This document shows positions 8,983 to 18,735 of a stretch of 64,000 bases of DNA, piece by piece; position 1 is the stretch's first letter, and each line of letters starts with the position of its first letter. Below the pieces are notes generated by a model that did no database searches, was not told the origin of the DNA, and saw only the letters and a program-made list of their open reading frames with translations. The stretch lies in NCBI GenBank assembly GCA_039033415.1, contig JBCCCR010000029.1:1-64000 (forward strand), given 5' to 3'. Made by a program: the position numbers and the translations under genes. Source of the DNA: Pseudomonadota bacterium. Lineage in GTDB: Bacteria > Pseudomonadota > Gammaproteobacteria > Xanthomonadales > SZUA-38.

Positions 8983-10002
8983 ATGGATCCCTTAACCCAG
9001 GGCACGCTCGGTGCCCTGGCGGCGCAGTCCGCGTCCAGCAAAGCTGACCTTGGCAAAGCGGCGCTGATCGGCGGTCTCGCGGCGATGACGCCCGACCTGG
9101 ACGTGCTAATTCGGTCGTCCACCGATCCGGTCCTGGCGCTGGAATATCACCGGCACTTTACCCATTCACTGTTTTATATCCCGCTTGGCGGCCTGCTGGC
9201 CGGCCTGCTGCTGCACGGCACCCTGGGCCGACGGTGGGGCCTGTCGATGAAGCTCACGCTGGCTTTCAGCATGCTCGGGATTGCAACCCACGGCCTGCTG
9301 GATTTGTGTACGAGCTATGGGACGTCGCTGCTGTGGCCGGTGTCCGATCTGCGGTTGTCGCTGGATCTGGTCTCCATCATCGATCCGCTGGTGACCCTGC
9401 CGCTGCTGCTGGCGGTGGCGCTGGCTCGCTGGCGCCGGAGTCCGCGCCTGGCTTGGGTTGGCTTGCTGTGGCTATTTGCTTACCTGTTTCTGGGCGGTCT
9501 CCAGCAGCAGCGTGCCGAATCGGAAATGCGGGCGATTGCCGAGGCTCGCGGTCACGAGCCCAATCATCTGAGAGCCATGCCGAGTCTGGGTAATCTGCTG
9601 GTCTGGCGAACGGTCTACGAGTCTGGCGGCGCCTTTCACGTGGACGCTGTCGGCGTAGGGCTTGGGGCGGGTCAACACTTTCCGGGAGCGTCCGCCGAGG
9701 TCGCGGATCTGCGCCGCAGCTGGGAGATACTCCCCGAGGGGTCTCAGCAGCTCATCGACGCGCAGCGATTTGCCCGCTTCAGCCAGGGTTACATCAATTT
9801 TGTGCCTGGCAGCGGCCGGCTGAAGATCGGCGACATCCGCTATGCGCCGATCCCCGATGAGCTTGAGCCGCTGTGGGGGATCACGCTGGCGCCGGTGCCC
9901 GACCCGACAGCGCACGTCGAGGTGTTTATGCCTTATGAGCGGGATATCGGGTCGCTGGCCAGGCTCTGGGCAATGGTCAAACAGACTGCTAACGCGGAGT
10001 AA
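8983..10002 (+). CDS. Membrane-bound metal-dependent hydrolase (DUF457/YdjM-like)
   Basis: Inner-membrane protein of the YdjM/DUF457 putative metal-dependent hydrolase family, 339 residues. The start has the family signature MDPLTQGTLGAL, followed by MTPDLDVL, HRHFTHSL and THGLLDLCTSYG; these Asp and His residues are the presumed metal ligands. Several hydrophobic segments cover the N-terminal half, and the C-terminal third looks soluble. The family is found throughout bacteria; the E. coli member is LexA-regulated, but its reaction is not established. The gene is followed after 5 bases by a short-chain dehydrogenase, probably in the same transcript. Confidence 0.88.
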   Translation: MDPLTQGTLGALAAQSASSKADLGKAALIGGLAAMTPDLDVLIRSSTDPVLALEYHRHFTHSLFYIPLGGLLAGLLLHGTLGRRWGLSMKLTLAFSMLGIATHGLLDLCTSYGTSLLWPVSDLRLSLDLVSIIDPLVTLPLLLAVALARWRRSPRLAWVGLLWLFAYLFLGGLQQQRAESEMRAIAEARGHEPNHLRAMPSLGNLLVWRTVYESGGAFHVDAVGVGLGAGQHFPGASAEVADLRRSWEILPEGSQQLIDAQRFARFSQGYINFVPGSGRLKIGDIRYAPIPDELEPLWGITLAPVPDPTAHVEVFMPYERDIGSLARLWAMVKQTANAE

Positions 10003-10007
10003 CACGC

Positions 10008-10781
10008 ATGAATATCGAGAACAAAGTCGCTGTGGTCACCGGCGGCGCATCAGGTCTTGGCGAAGCAACCGTGCGGCGGTATGCGGAAGCGGGAGCGAAA
10101 GTGGCGATCTTCGACCTCAATCAGGAAGCCGGCCAGGCCCTGGCTGACGAGCTGGGAGACGCGGCAGTCTTTTGCGCGGTGGACGTTGTTGACGAAGCCA
10201 GCGCAACGCAGGGCGTCGAGCACACGCTGGCGAGCTTTGGACAGATCCACATCTGCAATAACTTCGCCGGGATCAGCCCCGGCTGCAAAACGGTGGGCCG
10301 AGACCACGTCCCGCATCCGCTGGAAAAGTTTCGGCAAACTATCGATATCAACTTGATTGGCACGTTTAACGTCCTGCGCCTGTGCGCCTCACAGATGTCG
10401 AAACAGGATTCGGTCACCGATTCCGGCACCCGCGGTGTCATCATCAACACCGGCTCGATCGCTGGCTATGAGGGGCAGATTGGTCAGGCGGCCTACGCGG
10501 CTTCCAAGGGCGCCATTATCGGGATGACGCTGTGCCTGGCCAGAGACCTCGCTCAGTACGGGATCCGCGTCAATACGATTGTGCCCGGCCTGATCCACAC
10601 GCCGTTGTTTGAATCCTTTCCGGATCCGGTCGTGGAGTCGCTGGAAGCCAGCGTTCTGTATCCCAAGCGGCTTGGCAAGCCGCAGGAAATCGCTCACCTT
10701 TCGCAATACATCGTGGAAAACGACTACACCAACGGCGAGTGCATCCGGATGGATGGCGGCCTGCGCATGCAGCCCCGCTGA
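10008..10781 (+). CDS. Short-chain dehydrogenase/reductase
   Basis: Classical SDR oxidoreductase of 257 residues using NAD(P). The cofactor motif TGGASGLGE, an NNFAG segment (NNAG position), the catalytic Ser of NTGSIAG and the Tyr-Lys pair YAASK are all present. An acidic residue after the second beta strand (IFDLN) suggests preference for NAD. The overall form resembles 3-hydroxyacyl-CoA or 3-alpha-hydroxysteroid dehydrogenases, but the substrate is open. The RBS lies in the short gap after the preceding membrane hydrolase gene, and the two are likely co-transcribed. Confidence 0.9.
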   Translation: MNIENKVAVVTGGASGLGEATVRRYAEAGAKVAIFDLNQEAGQALADELGDAAVFCAVDVVDEASATQGVEHTLASFGQIHICNNFAGISPGCKTVGRDHVPHPLEKFRQTIDINLIGTFNVLRLCASQMSKQDSVTDSGTRGVIINTGSIAGYEGQIGQAAYAASKGAIIGMTLCLARDLAQYGIRVNTIVPGLIHTPLFESFPDPVVESLEASVLYPKRLGKPQEIAHLSQYIVENDYTNGECIRMDGGLRMQPR

Positions 10782-10854
10782 CGGGCCCAGCCGCGCAGGC
10801 TTAGATCAAACACTCTCGTTTGGGTCAGCCACCGCCGCCAGTTATGCTTGCGCC

Positions 10855-13800
10855 ATGAGGGGATTGTCGACGTTATGGCTGGTGCTCACGCTGGCCATCT
10901 GGCCTGCCCATGCGTCCGGTGCTGATCGTGAGAGTTCTGATCAACGCTGGCGCGATCTGGTCGACGCCGTTTTTCTCAATCTTTCAGCTGAGCAAGGACT
11001 ACCCTTTGGCCGGGTTCCGGGCGTTGCCCACGATCGCGCGGGGTTCGCCTGGCTGGTCACCTCCGACGGTCTGTCTCGCTGGGACGGTTTAGAGCTCCAG
11101 CGGCTCGAGAGCGAATGGTCTGACGTCGAGACGGATATTCGGATCCTCAGGGCGGGACCGCGCGGCCGGCTCTGGGTGGGCACCGGTCAGGCGCTGCGGA
11201 GTTTTGATCCTGATGACGGCAGCTGGCGGCAGTACCCACTGGCGGGGGGTGCGCCGTTACCGGTCACCGCCATTGATTTTGAGGACCGCGCCGAGGGGCT
11301 GTTCGTCTGGGCCGGCACGGGGCGGGGCGTGTTCAGGCTCGACGCTGGCACCGGCTCATCACAGCATCTTCTGCGAGGTCCATTCGACAACGATCGGACC
11401 ATGCGCACGTTCAGCGTGCTTGTGGCGGCTGATGACGCCATGTGGGTCGGCACGAGCCGGGGCCTGTTTCGCCAATCCCAGCGTGGCGAGGCTTTCGTTG
11501 AGATTTCCCTCGCTCCGGAGCTTGAGCCGGGCGTTCGAATCTCAAGCGTGGTGCAGCTTTCCAACGGTTCCATCTGGGTAGGCACACCTCGCCATGGCGT
11601 GGTGAGCATCAGTCTCGATCACGCCGTTGCCCGGGTACCCATCGCCGACTTCAGCGGTGAGTGGATCTACGCCATGGCGGAGGTCGGGCCAGGGCTGGTG
11701 TGGCTGGGCAGCTATGGCCGTGGCCTGATTGAAATCGATACTGTCAGCGGCCGCTCCCGGCGCCTCGAGCACCTGCCCGCCCAAAAGTACAGCCTGGCGG
11801 ATAACGAGGTCTGGACTATCGTGCCGGATGACAACGGCCTCGTTTGGGTGGGCACCAGCCGCGGACTCAGCGTGCATGATCTCACTCAAACCGCGCTGCT
11901 GACCGCCTTTGGCGGCACCGGGAGAGATGGCGCGCTGAGAGACCGAGCGGTGACTTCGCTGCTGGAGCTGAACGACGAGCGAATCCTGGTCGGGCTCCGG
12001 CAGAGCGGTGTCGATATCGTGGATCCGCAGCGGGGCAGGGTAGGCACGATCGACGTCGACCCCGACACTCCGGAGTCAGCCCTGCCGGGCGGGGCGGTCG
12101 AGGCGATGGCGCAGACCGACAGCGGCCAGATTGTGCTCGGCAGCAACTGGGGCGTATACCTCTTTGAAGAACCGCGGCTGGCGCGCATGGCCTTTGACGT
12201 GCGGAGTAAAGCGGTCTTCACCGGCAGCCTGCTGGCCCAGGGAGACACCCTGTGGGCGGGTGGCAGCGACGGGCTCTGGCGGCTCCGGTTGAATCAGCTG
12301 CCGTTTCGCTCGGAGCTAGTAGAAGCGTCGGTGACTTCGGCCTTTACCGATCCACGGATCTCGTCGCTGCTGGCCAGCGCGTCCGACCGGCTGGCCGTGG
12401 GGACCTGGGACGGCGTTACCTGGATCGATGGAGGAGGCGAAGTGCTGGGCACGCTGCCGGAACGGAACGCGCCGCCTGCGACCCTGGAAAATGGTTACGT
12501 GACGTCGCTCCTGGAAGATCATGACGGCCGGACCTGGATCGGCACGTCGGGCGCCGGAATCTATGTCTACGAACCGGGCGGGTCGCTCGATCACCTCACG
12601 CGGTCTGACGGTCTGCCGAGCAACCTGACCGGCGCTTTGCTCATGGACCTGGCCGGGCGAATCTGGGCCAGCAGCAATGGTGGCCTTGCCGTCATCGATC
12701 CGCTCGATTATTCGATCAGTCGAATCGGGCCGGCCGGCGGCGCCTTGGTGACCCCGTATTTCCGACAGCCGGCCGTGCGGACCCGGCACGGAGAACTGTT
12801 GTTTGGCGGTGACGGAGGCCTGACGATCGTCAAGCCCGACCGATGGCAGCCCTCGGCCCGCAGCGCACCGCTGGCGTTCACCGCGGCCCGGGCTGGCGAT
12901 CAGGAGCTCAATCCCCGCCAGGCCGGCTTGTCGCCGAGCGAGCCGATCGTCGTTCCCGCGCAGCGCAACGAATTCTCCCTGGCTTTTGCAGCCCTGGACT
13001 TTCTCGCCGCCCGCACTATTCGCTATCGCTACCGGCTGGAGGGCTTCGATGAGTCGTGGCGAGCGGCCGGCGTCAGCGACCGATCCATCAACTACACCTC
13101 GCTACCGCCTGGAAGCTATGTGCTGAGCCTTCAGGCCACCAATCGTCAGGGTCAGTGGGACCCTGCAACGCTTATGCGTTACGTGACCGTCCTGCCGCTG
13201 TGGCACCAAACGCTGGCGGCGCGCTGGCTGGCGGCGCTGGCGCTGGCCGCTTTGGTGCTGCTGATGATCCGCTGGCGCACCGGCGCTCTGCGGCAGCGAC
13301 AGGTTGAGCTGGAGGAGACGGTGGCCCTTCGCACCCGAGAGCTTCGTCAGACCGCTGCCGAGCTCGAGCAGAAATCTGCGCAGCTGAGAACCGCCAGCCT
13401 CACTGACCCGTTGACGGGCCTGTTTAATCGACGATTCGCTGAGCATCACCTGCCGATCGATCAGGCCGCGTGTTTCCGCGCCTACGGTGCCGGCCGAGGG
13501 CAGGTGCTCGAAGGTGCCGACCTGCTGCTGTTTATGATCGACATCGATCACTTCAAGCGGGTTAACGATCGGTATGGGCACGCGGCGGGTGATGCGGTGC
13601 TGAAAGCGGTGCCCGATCGGCTGGCGACCATCTTTCGCGAATCCGATCACCTGGTTCGCTGGGGCGGCGAAGAGTTTCTCGTGGTCGCTAGAAACACCTC
13701 ACGGCAGCACGCCGCGGAGCTGGCGCGGCGTATCGTTTCGCGCTTTCACGAAACGCCTTTCGAAACGCCTCACAGTCCCGCACTGACGCTGACGTGCAGC

Positions 13801-14076
13801 ATCGGCTTTTGCCCGATGCCGTTCGCGCCGGCTGACCCTGGGCAGGTTGACTGGCAGGATGCGGTCAGACTGGCTGACATGGCTCTCTACGCCGCCAAAC
13901 ACGCCGGGCGAAACGCTTGGGCCGGGATTTTGGCCGGACCAGCGCTGCGCGGCCAGGTGGACGTCACTCGATGGTTGACCGACCCGGCGGCGGCCTTTGC
14001 CGACGGCCTGATCGAGCTTCACAGCAATCTGCCTGACGCCAGCCTGACCAGCGTCTGGCGAAGCATGGATCGCTGA
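10855..14076 (+). CDS. Beta-propeller sensor diguanylate cyclase
   Basis: Membrane sensor that should make cyclic di-GMP. The ATG at 10855 begins a signal peptide (MRGLSTLWLVLTLAIWPAHA), giving 1073 residues. The large periplasmic part consists of two-component-regulator propeller repeats with recurring W-V-G-T strands, then a Y_Y_Y domain (YRLEGFDESW), one transmembrane segment, a short coiled coil, and a GGDEF domain. The active site reads GGEEF at 937-941, and RESD at 928-931 matches the inhibitory I-site RxxD exactly five residues upstream, so product feedback is expected. No EAL domain is present. Relatives with this architecture respond to unknown, often polysaccharide-related, periplasmic signals. 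Confidence 0.92.
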   Translation: MRGLSTLWLVLTLAIWPAHASGADRESSDQRWRDLVDAVFLNLSAEQGLPFGRVPGVAHDRAGFAWLVTSDGLSRWDGLELQRLESEWSDVETDIRILRAGPRGRLWVGTGQALRSFDPDDGSWRQYPLAGGAPLPVTAIDFEDRAEGLFVWAGTGRGVFRLDAGTGSSQHLLRGPFDNDRTMRTFSVLVAADDAMWVGTSRGLFRQSQRGEAFVEISLAPELEPGVRISSVVQLSNGSIWVGTPRHGVVSISLDHAVARVPIADFSGEWIYAMAEVGPGLVWLGSYGRGLIEIDTVSGRSRRLEHLPAQKYSLADNEVWTIVPDDNGLVWVGTSRGLSVHDLTQTALLTAFGGTGRDGALRDRAVTSLLELNDERILVGLRQSGVDIVDPQRGRVGTIDVDPDTPESALPGGAVEAMAQTDSGQIVLGSNWGVYLFEEPRLARMAFDVRSKAVFTGSLLAQGDTLWAGGSDGLWRLRLNQLPFRSELVEASVTSAFTDPRISSLLASASDRLAVGTWDGVTWIDGGGEVLGTLPERNAPPATLENGYVTSLLEDHDGRTWIGTSGAGIYVYEPGGSLDHLTRSDGLPSNLTGALLMDLAGRIWASSNGGLAVIDPLDYSISRIGPAGGALVTPYFRQPAVRTRHGELLFGGDGGLTIVKPDRWQPSARSAPLAFTAARAGDQELNPRQAGLSPSEPIVVPAQRNEFSLAFAALDFLAARTIRYRYRLEGFDESWRAAGVSDRSINYTSLPPGSYVLSLQATNRQGQWDPATLMRYVTVLPLWHQTLAARWLAALALAALVLLMIRWRTGALRQRQVELEETVALRTRELRQTAAELEQKSAQLRTASLTDPLTGLFNRRFAEHHLPIDQAACFRAYGAGRGQVLEGADLLLFMIDIDHFKRVNDRYGHAAGDAVLKAVPDRLATIFRESDHLVRWGGEEFLVVARNTSRQHAAELARRIVSRFHETPFETPHSPALTLTCSIGFCPMPFAPADPGQVDWQDAVRLADMALYAAKHAGRNAWAGILAGPALRGQVDVTRWLTDPAAAFADGLIELHSNLPDASLTSVWRSMDR

Positions 14077-14083
14077 GAAGGAT

Positions 14084-14809
14084 TCAGATACCCGGCCCGG
14101 GCACCTTGGCGCAAGGCTCGCCGTACATAGCCCCCTGATCGATACAGAAGAACCGCGCTTCGCCCGGGTTGCTGGGTTGGTCACCGACGCTGTCGCCCAC
14201 ATAGGCCACCACCGTGACCTCCGGGTAGCCCTGCACGGCCAGCAGCTCCGGTACCACGCTGAAGCGATCGTCTTTCCCGCCCGGTGCTTGCGGGCTGGCG
14301 CGGGTGAGCAGCACGCGGAAATCCTGGCCCCGGACAACGCCGAGTTTCGCCAGGTTATTCTCCGTGGCGAGCTGTTCGCGATCTCTACGGTTGGTCACAA
14401 AAGCCACGTGGCCGCCCGCTGAGTTGACCGCATTGATAAACCACAGCGCCCCCGGAACGAGGGTGGCATTCTCCTCCTGGGTCCACTGGTACCAGTTCTC
14501 CGGCGTATACGATTTGCCGTCGTTCTCGAGCATGACCTGATACTGAACGTTGTTCAGCACGGTTTCGTCCAGGTCCAAAACCACGGCCCAGCTGCCGGCC
14601 GGCCGTCCGTCGCTCGCCTCCAACACATAGTCGGTTGCGGCCTCGAAGACCTGGTTGGCCTCGTCGACCCAGCCTGACGAGTTGGCCACCCAGTCGGTGC
14701 CGGGGCTGAGCGGCCGCTCGCCGAAGGTGACGTTAACCGAGCAGGCGTTGAGCAGCAGCAGCGTCAGCGCGGCGGCGGTTGGCAGAAGCACAGGTTGAGT
14801 TTTGGTCAT
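14084..14809 (-). CDS. HAD acid phosphatase, lipoprotein e(P4)-like
   Basis: HAD-superfamily acid phosphatase of the class C / lipoprotein e(P4) type, 241 residues. The lipobox LLNAC near residue 23 predicts an outer-membrane or periplasmic lipoprotein. HAD motif I is VVLDLDETVLNN, motif II is FVTNRRD, and motif III with the acidic pair lies in YVGDSVGDQ. The family dephosphorylates nucleotides or other phosphomonoesters outside the cytoplasm, which would allow uptake of the nucleoside and phosphate. It converges with the cyclase gene (7-base gap), so it is a separate transcript. Confidence 0.88.
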   Translation of the reverse strand: MTKTQPVLLPTAAALTLLLLNACSVNVTFGERPLSPGTDWVANSSGWVDEANQVFEAATDYVLEASDGRPAGSWAVVLDLDETVLNNVQYQVMLENDGKSYTPENWYQWTQEENATLVPGALWFINAVNSAGGHVAFVTNRRDREQLATENNLAKLGVVRGQDFRVLLTRASPQAPGGKDDRFSVVPELLAVQGYPEVTVVAYVGDSVGDQPSNPGEARFFCIDQGAMYGEPCAKVPGPGI

Positions 14810-14982
14810 CGGTGGTCAATGTTCCGCGCAGCGGCGATCCGGGCCGGTAGTTTAGTTCAGCTACGCCCCGCGATGGAATTGTCGCGGTCGGGTAACTCGT
14901 GGATGATGACCACCAGAGACCGGACGCCTGACAGACGCTGCTTGGGCTGTCGTTGACGGCCGATTTTCCAAGGGAGGCAGTG

Positions 14983-15786
14983 ATGTTTGGAGACCTGAAT
15001 GGCAAGGTGGCGCTCGTGACTGGCGCCGGGCAGGGGATCGGTGAGGGAATCGCCAAGGTGTTTGCGGCGGCCGGTGCCGCGGTGGTGGTTGCCACGCGAA
15101 CCCAGGAGAACGGCCAGGCGGTGGTCGACGCGATTCGTGAAGCGGGCGGCCAGGCTGAGCTGGCGCAGTGTGATGTCGGCGTTAAGGCTGAGCTGTTGGC
15201 TGCCGTCGAGCAGGCGGTTGCGCGTTTTGGGGCGCTCGATATCTGCATTCATAACGCCGCGGTATTTCCCATGTACCCCGCCGAGTCATTCCCGGACGAC
15301 GAGCTGGATCGCGGCCTGGCGGTTAACTTCAAGCCCTGCCTCTGGCTGACGCAGGCCGCGGTGCCGCATATGCGCAAACGCGGTGGTGGGCGATTCATCT
15401 TCACTTCATCGGTAACCGGTCCGCGAGTCTCCATGCCCCTAACCTCCGCCTACGTTGCCGCAAAAGGCGCGATGAACGCCTATATCAAAACCGCGGCGCT
15501 GGAGCACGCGAGGGAAAACATCACGTTCAACTGCGTTGAACCGGGCTTTATTCTGACGCAGGCGATGTCGATCCTGGCCGACGAGGAAGGCCTCAAGGAG
15601 ATGGCGTCTTATATTCCAAAGGGGGAGATCGGCAAGCCGGAGGACATTGCCTACTGCATGCTGTACCTCGCATCCGATCAGGCGTCTTACGTCACGGCGC
15701 AGACCATCGCGGTGGACGGCGGGTCATGCATACCCGAAAGCCCGGTGCAGCTCCGAGAGTTTTACGAAGAGAAAGGTCAGGCTTAG
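14983..15786 (+). CDS. Short-chain dehydrogenase/reductase
   Basis: Second SDR enzyme of the window, 267 residues from the ATG at 14983, which has AGGGAGG about 6 bases upstream. It carries TGAGQGIGEG for cofactor binding, HNAAV at the NNAG position, a Ser in TSSVTG and the YVAAK catalytic pair. VATRTQ after beta 2 suggests NADP preference, in contrast to the SDR at 10 kb. The C-terminal MLYLASDQASYVTAQTIAVDGG is typical of the family. It stands alone between two minus-strand genes, so the context does not indicate a pathway. Confidence 0.9.
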   Translation: MFGDLNGKVALVTGAGQGIGEGIAKVFAAAGAAVVVATRTQENGQAVVDAIREAGGQAELAQCDVGVKAELLAAVEQAVARFGALDICIHNAAVFPMYPAESFPDDELDRGLAVNFKPCLWLTQAAVPHMRKRGGGRFIFTSSVTGPRVSMPLTSAYVAAKGAMNAYIKTAALEHARENITFNCVEPGFILTQAMSILADEEGLKEMASYIPKGEIGKPEDIAYCMLYLASDQASYVTAQTIAVDGGSCIPESPVQLREFYEEKGQA

Positions 15787-15805
15787 TGGGTCGAGCGGCC
15801 CACTA
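15784..15805. terminator. Hairpin between convergent genes
   Basis: TAGTGGG at 15784-15790 pairs with CCCACTA at 15799-15805 (seven pairs, extendable by G-U and C-G). The hairpin begins at the SDR stop codon and lies 8 bases from the end of the convergent sulfatase gene, so it could terminate both. No clear T-tract follows on either strand. Confidence 0.4.
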
Positions 15806-15812
15806 GCGGGCG

Positions 15813-17528
15813 CTAATACCCGCTGACCCAGTCCGGGATGATGACGGCGTTTTCCTCGGCGTAGGTGTTCCAGTGCCGCTGGAGTTCGGCCACCTTGCCC
15901 GGTTCGCGGGCCGCCAGATCCTCGCTCTCGGCGGGATCGGAGGCCAGGTCAAAGAGCTGCCACTCCCCGCTGCCGAAGGGTGGCGGCATGTGCACCAGTT
16001 TCCAATCACCCAGCCGCAGGGCGCGTTTGCCCATCAGCTCCATGCCGAGCGGCCGCTCCGGCATACGTTCGGCCGGATCTGCCAGCAGCGGCGTAAAAGA
16101 AACGCCGGTCATCGGCTCGACCGGTCGGCCGCGGTATTCGCCGTTGGGTGGGCTGACGCCGGCCAGTTCCAGCAGCGTCGGGGCAACGTCCTTGATGGCC
16201 ACCAGCTCGTCGCTGATCCGACCGCCGTCGATGACTCTCGGGTAGTGCACAAAGGCTGAGGTGCGGGTACCGCCCTCGGTGGGGAAGGCCTTGTGGAGTC
16301 GCCCTGTCGGCGATCCAACGCGCGCCCAGTTTGGTCCGTAGAGCAGGTACGAGCCGGGTTTGCCCATCTGCTCGAAGCTGAAGTCGAAGCTCTGATCGAT
16401 CACCGCGCGGATCTTGGGAAACATGTCCGCAGGCCAGGTTTCATCGAGATCATGCCCCTCAGCGCCATTGTCGGACAGAAAGACGACAACCGTATTGTCC
16501 AGCTCGCCGGACTGGCGCAGGTAGTCGATGACCCGCCCGGTGTGCACATCCATCTCGTCGATCATGGCGGCATAGACCTCCATGGCTTTGGCCTCGACGC
16601 GCTGCTCCTCGGCGGTCAGCGCCGACCAGGAGAGCCCCTTTGGCGGTCGGCTGACGGCCACGGCGTTGTCCGCCAGCAGGCCGAGTTCTGCCATCCTCGA
16701 AAGTCGCTGGGTCAGCACCTCATCGTAGCCTTGGTCATAGCGACCGGCATATTTTTCGAGCGCCGCGTCCGGTGCCTGGAGCGGCCAGTGCGGCGCCGTG
16801 AAAGCCAGCAGGGCGAAGAAGGGCTGCTGTTCGTTGTCCCGCTCATCGAGGTAGCTGATCAGCTGGTCGGCAAAATACTGAGAGGAATAGGTGAAGCTCG
16901 GCGGCAGCTCGGTGAGCTTGACGTCATCGCGCATATAGTCCGCTTTGGTGTCCGGGTTGGGGGCGTATGCGGGCTTCATATCGGCAAAATGACTGCCTCC
17001 GCCGCTGTTGAGCACAAAGGAACGCTCGAAGCCCCGTTTGCCCGGATAGCTTTGTGGCTCGCTTCCCAGGTGCCACTTCCCGCTGAGAAACGTGCTGTAG
17101 CCGGCGTCGCGCAGCAGCGTGGCGATTGTCACCACGTTGTCGTTCAGGTAACCCTCGTAGCCCGGCTGTCCCTTTTGGTTGGGCGACAGCTCCTCCAGCA
17201 TGTTGCCGTAGCCGGCTTTGTGGGCGTCCACGCCGGTCAACATCATGGCCCGTGAGGGTGAACACATAGAGGCCGTCTGGAAATTGGTCAGCCGCACGCC
17301 GGCTAGCGCGAGCTCGTCGAGATTGGGCGTTTCAATTTCGCCGCCGAAACTGCCGAGATCCGTGTATCCCATATCGTCCGCGACGATCAGCAGGATGTTG
17401 GGTCGGGTTTCCGCCGCGCCGGAGGGCTCGCTGGCGTCAGGCTGCGTGCTCGGCTCGGGAGCACGGTCGCAGCCGGCGAGGAGGAGAACAGCGGCGACAA
17501 GAAGCGTAAAAAGCGTGGCTCGGTGCAT
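15813..17528 (-). CDS. Arylsulfatase lipoprotein
   Basis: Type I sulfatase of 571 residues from the ATG at 17528. The lipobox LLAGC (Cys20) predicts a lipoprotein exposed to the periplasm or surface. Asp51-Asp52 in IVADDMGYTDLG bind calcium, and Cys89 in CSPSRAMMLTG is the CxPSR residue that must be converted to formylglycine. GKWHLG and FLSDNGAEG complete the active site. The family removes sulfate from aryl compounds or marine polysaccharides. No formylglycine-generating enzyme or anaerobic maturase is present in the window, so maturation must rely on a gene elsewhere. The AraC-type regulator gene lies just upstream on the same strand. Confidence 0.92.
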   Translation of the reverse strand: MHRATLFTLLVAAVLLLAGCDRAPEPSTQPDASEPSGAAETRPNILLIVADDMGYTDLGSFGGEIETPNLDELALAGVRLTNFQTASMCSPSRAMMLTGVDAHKAGYGNMLEELSPNQKGQPGYEGYLNDNVVTIATLLRDAGYSTFLSGKWHLGSEPQSYPGKRGFERSFVLNSGGGSHFADMKPAYAPNPDTKADYMRDDVKLTELPPSFTYSSQYFADQLISYLDERDNEQQPFFALLAFTAPHWPLQAPDAALEKYAGRYDQGYDEVLTQRLSRMAELGLLADNAVAVSRPPKGLSWSALTAEEQRVEAKAMEVYAAMIDEMDVHTGRVIDYLRQSGELDNTVVVFLSDNGAEGHDLDETWPADMFPKIRAVIDQSFDFSFEQMGKPGSYLLYGPNWARVGSPTGRLHKAFPTEGGTRTSAFVHYPRVIDGGRISDELVAIKDVAPTLLELAGVSPPNGEYRGRPVEPMTGVSFTPLLADPAERMPERPLGMELMGKRALRLGDWKLVHMPPPFGSGEWQLFDLASDPAESEDLAAREPGKVAELQRHWNTYAEENAVIIPDWVSGY

Positions 17529-17587
17529 TGATATCGTTCCGCGCAAGACCCCAGGTGCTCGCCATCATGGCCCCGCCGGCGGGAAAT

Positions 17588-18640
17588 TCAAAGAGCGGGG
17601 CGAGAAGACGCCGCCGGGTCGGTCAGTTGACCCTGCTGCTTGCGATACTGCCTGGGCGTGACTCCAAACCAGCGGCGAAAGGCGCGAGTGAGGCAGGCGG
17701 TCTCGGCGTAACCCAGACGCCGCGCAATGCTGGCGATGGGCAGGGTGGGCTGGGACATCATCCGCTGCGCCAGCTGCTTGCAGTGGTCGTCCAGCAACCC
17801 CTTAAACGACTGGCCCTCGCGGCGGACCCGACGATGCAGCGTGGCCGTCGAGATCCCGAGCCGCGCCGCAACCACCTTGGCCCTCGCGCCCTCGCGCAGC
17901 ACGTCGTCAGACAATACCTCGATCACCTGATCGGAAAACCGCTGTGCGCGGGCTTGCTGGGCCACCGATTCATTCAGCTGGGCTTCCAGAATCGGAAAGA
18001 GGTTGGAATCCAGCGCCGCGGACGTGAGCTTCATGGCGCTCAGCGGCAGATAAATATTGTTATTGGGCTGATTGAAAAGCACCGGCGCTTTAAACAGTCG
18101 CTTGTGAACAGCGATGTCCTGCGGCGGCGCGTGCTCAAAGTCGACCTGGACCAGCGGGCAGCTGCTGCCGGTGTAAAGCTGGATGAGGCGCCACATGAAA
18201 GCGAGCGAATACTCATTGTCCTGCCGGCACTCGGCGAGGTTGTTGTGAGCCACCCGGTAGCTGACGAGGGCGTAGCGGGTGCCGAGGGTCAACGCCATAT
18301 AGGAAACGTCCTGCACCGCCTGGATATTGCGGATCATGCTGTTAAAGGCCTGTTCCAGAGTCGCGGAGCTCAGAAACAGGTAGCCGACGGCGCCGATGGT
18401 CTCCACCCCCGTCCGGTCGGACAGCTCGAGCCCCAGGTTGGGGGATTCGAGCTCCTCGGCCAGCCATTCAAATAGACGCAGATAGCTCTTGAGGGGTACG
18501 CGGTGATAGCTGTCCTGAGCGCTGAAACGTGTCAGGGAGAATCGGCGCAGTCCCTGCTGTACGACCGGCTGATGGTCGGGCAGCGCGTCGCAGAGCGATT
18601 GCACAACGGAGGCGGCGATTGTCGGTTCGCGGGCGGGCAT
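17588..18640 (-). CDS. AraC-family transcriptional regulator
   Basis: Transcription factor of 350 residues. The N-terminal two thirds match the AraC arabinose-binding-like domain seen in OruR/ArgR-like regulators, and residues from about 240 onward form two helix-turn-helix motifs (AARLGISTATLHRRVRREG and IARRLGYAETACLTRAFRRW). It is divergent from the class III aminotransferase gene with a 95-base gap, the usual placement for an activator of the adjacent catabolic genes. A role in controlling the amine-degradation block is inferred from position alone; the sulfatase gene downstream is an alternative target. Confidence 0.9.
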   Translation of the reverse strand: MPAREPTIAASVVQSLCDALPDHQPVVQQGLRRFSLTRFSAQDSYHRVPLKSYLRLFEWLAEELESPNLGLELSDRTGVETIGAVGYLFLSSATLEQAFNSMIRNIQAVQDVSYMALTLGTRYALVSYRVAHNNLAECRQDNEYSLAFMWRLIQLYTGSSCPLVQVDFEHAPPQDIAVHKRLFKAPVLFNQPNNNIYLPLSAMKLTSAALDSNLFPILEAQLNESVAQQARAQRFSDQVIEVLSDDVLREGARAKVVAARLGISTATLHRRVRREGQSFKGLLDDHCKQLAQRMMSQPTLPIASIARRLGYAETACLTRAFRRWFGVTPRQYRKQQGQLTDPAASSRPAL

Positions 18641-18735
18641 TGATTCAAAATATCAAATTAATGATCGATTTTGTCAATTTCTTGCCGGCGCAGACCAGGA
18701 CACTTGACGATTCATGAATTCTACGTGAAGACCAT
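18641..18735. promoter_or_regulatory. Divergent promoter region, AraC/aminotransferase
   Basis: This 95-base AT-rich spacer separates the AraC regulator from the divergently transcribed aminotransferase. It contains a TTGACG element near 18704 that could be a -35 box for the rightward genes, and a small palindrome in GATTCATGAATTC just after it. It is the natural site for AraC-protein binding, but no operator can be defined by eye. Confidence 0.4.
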
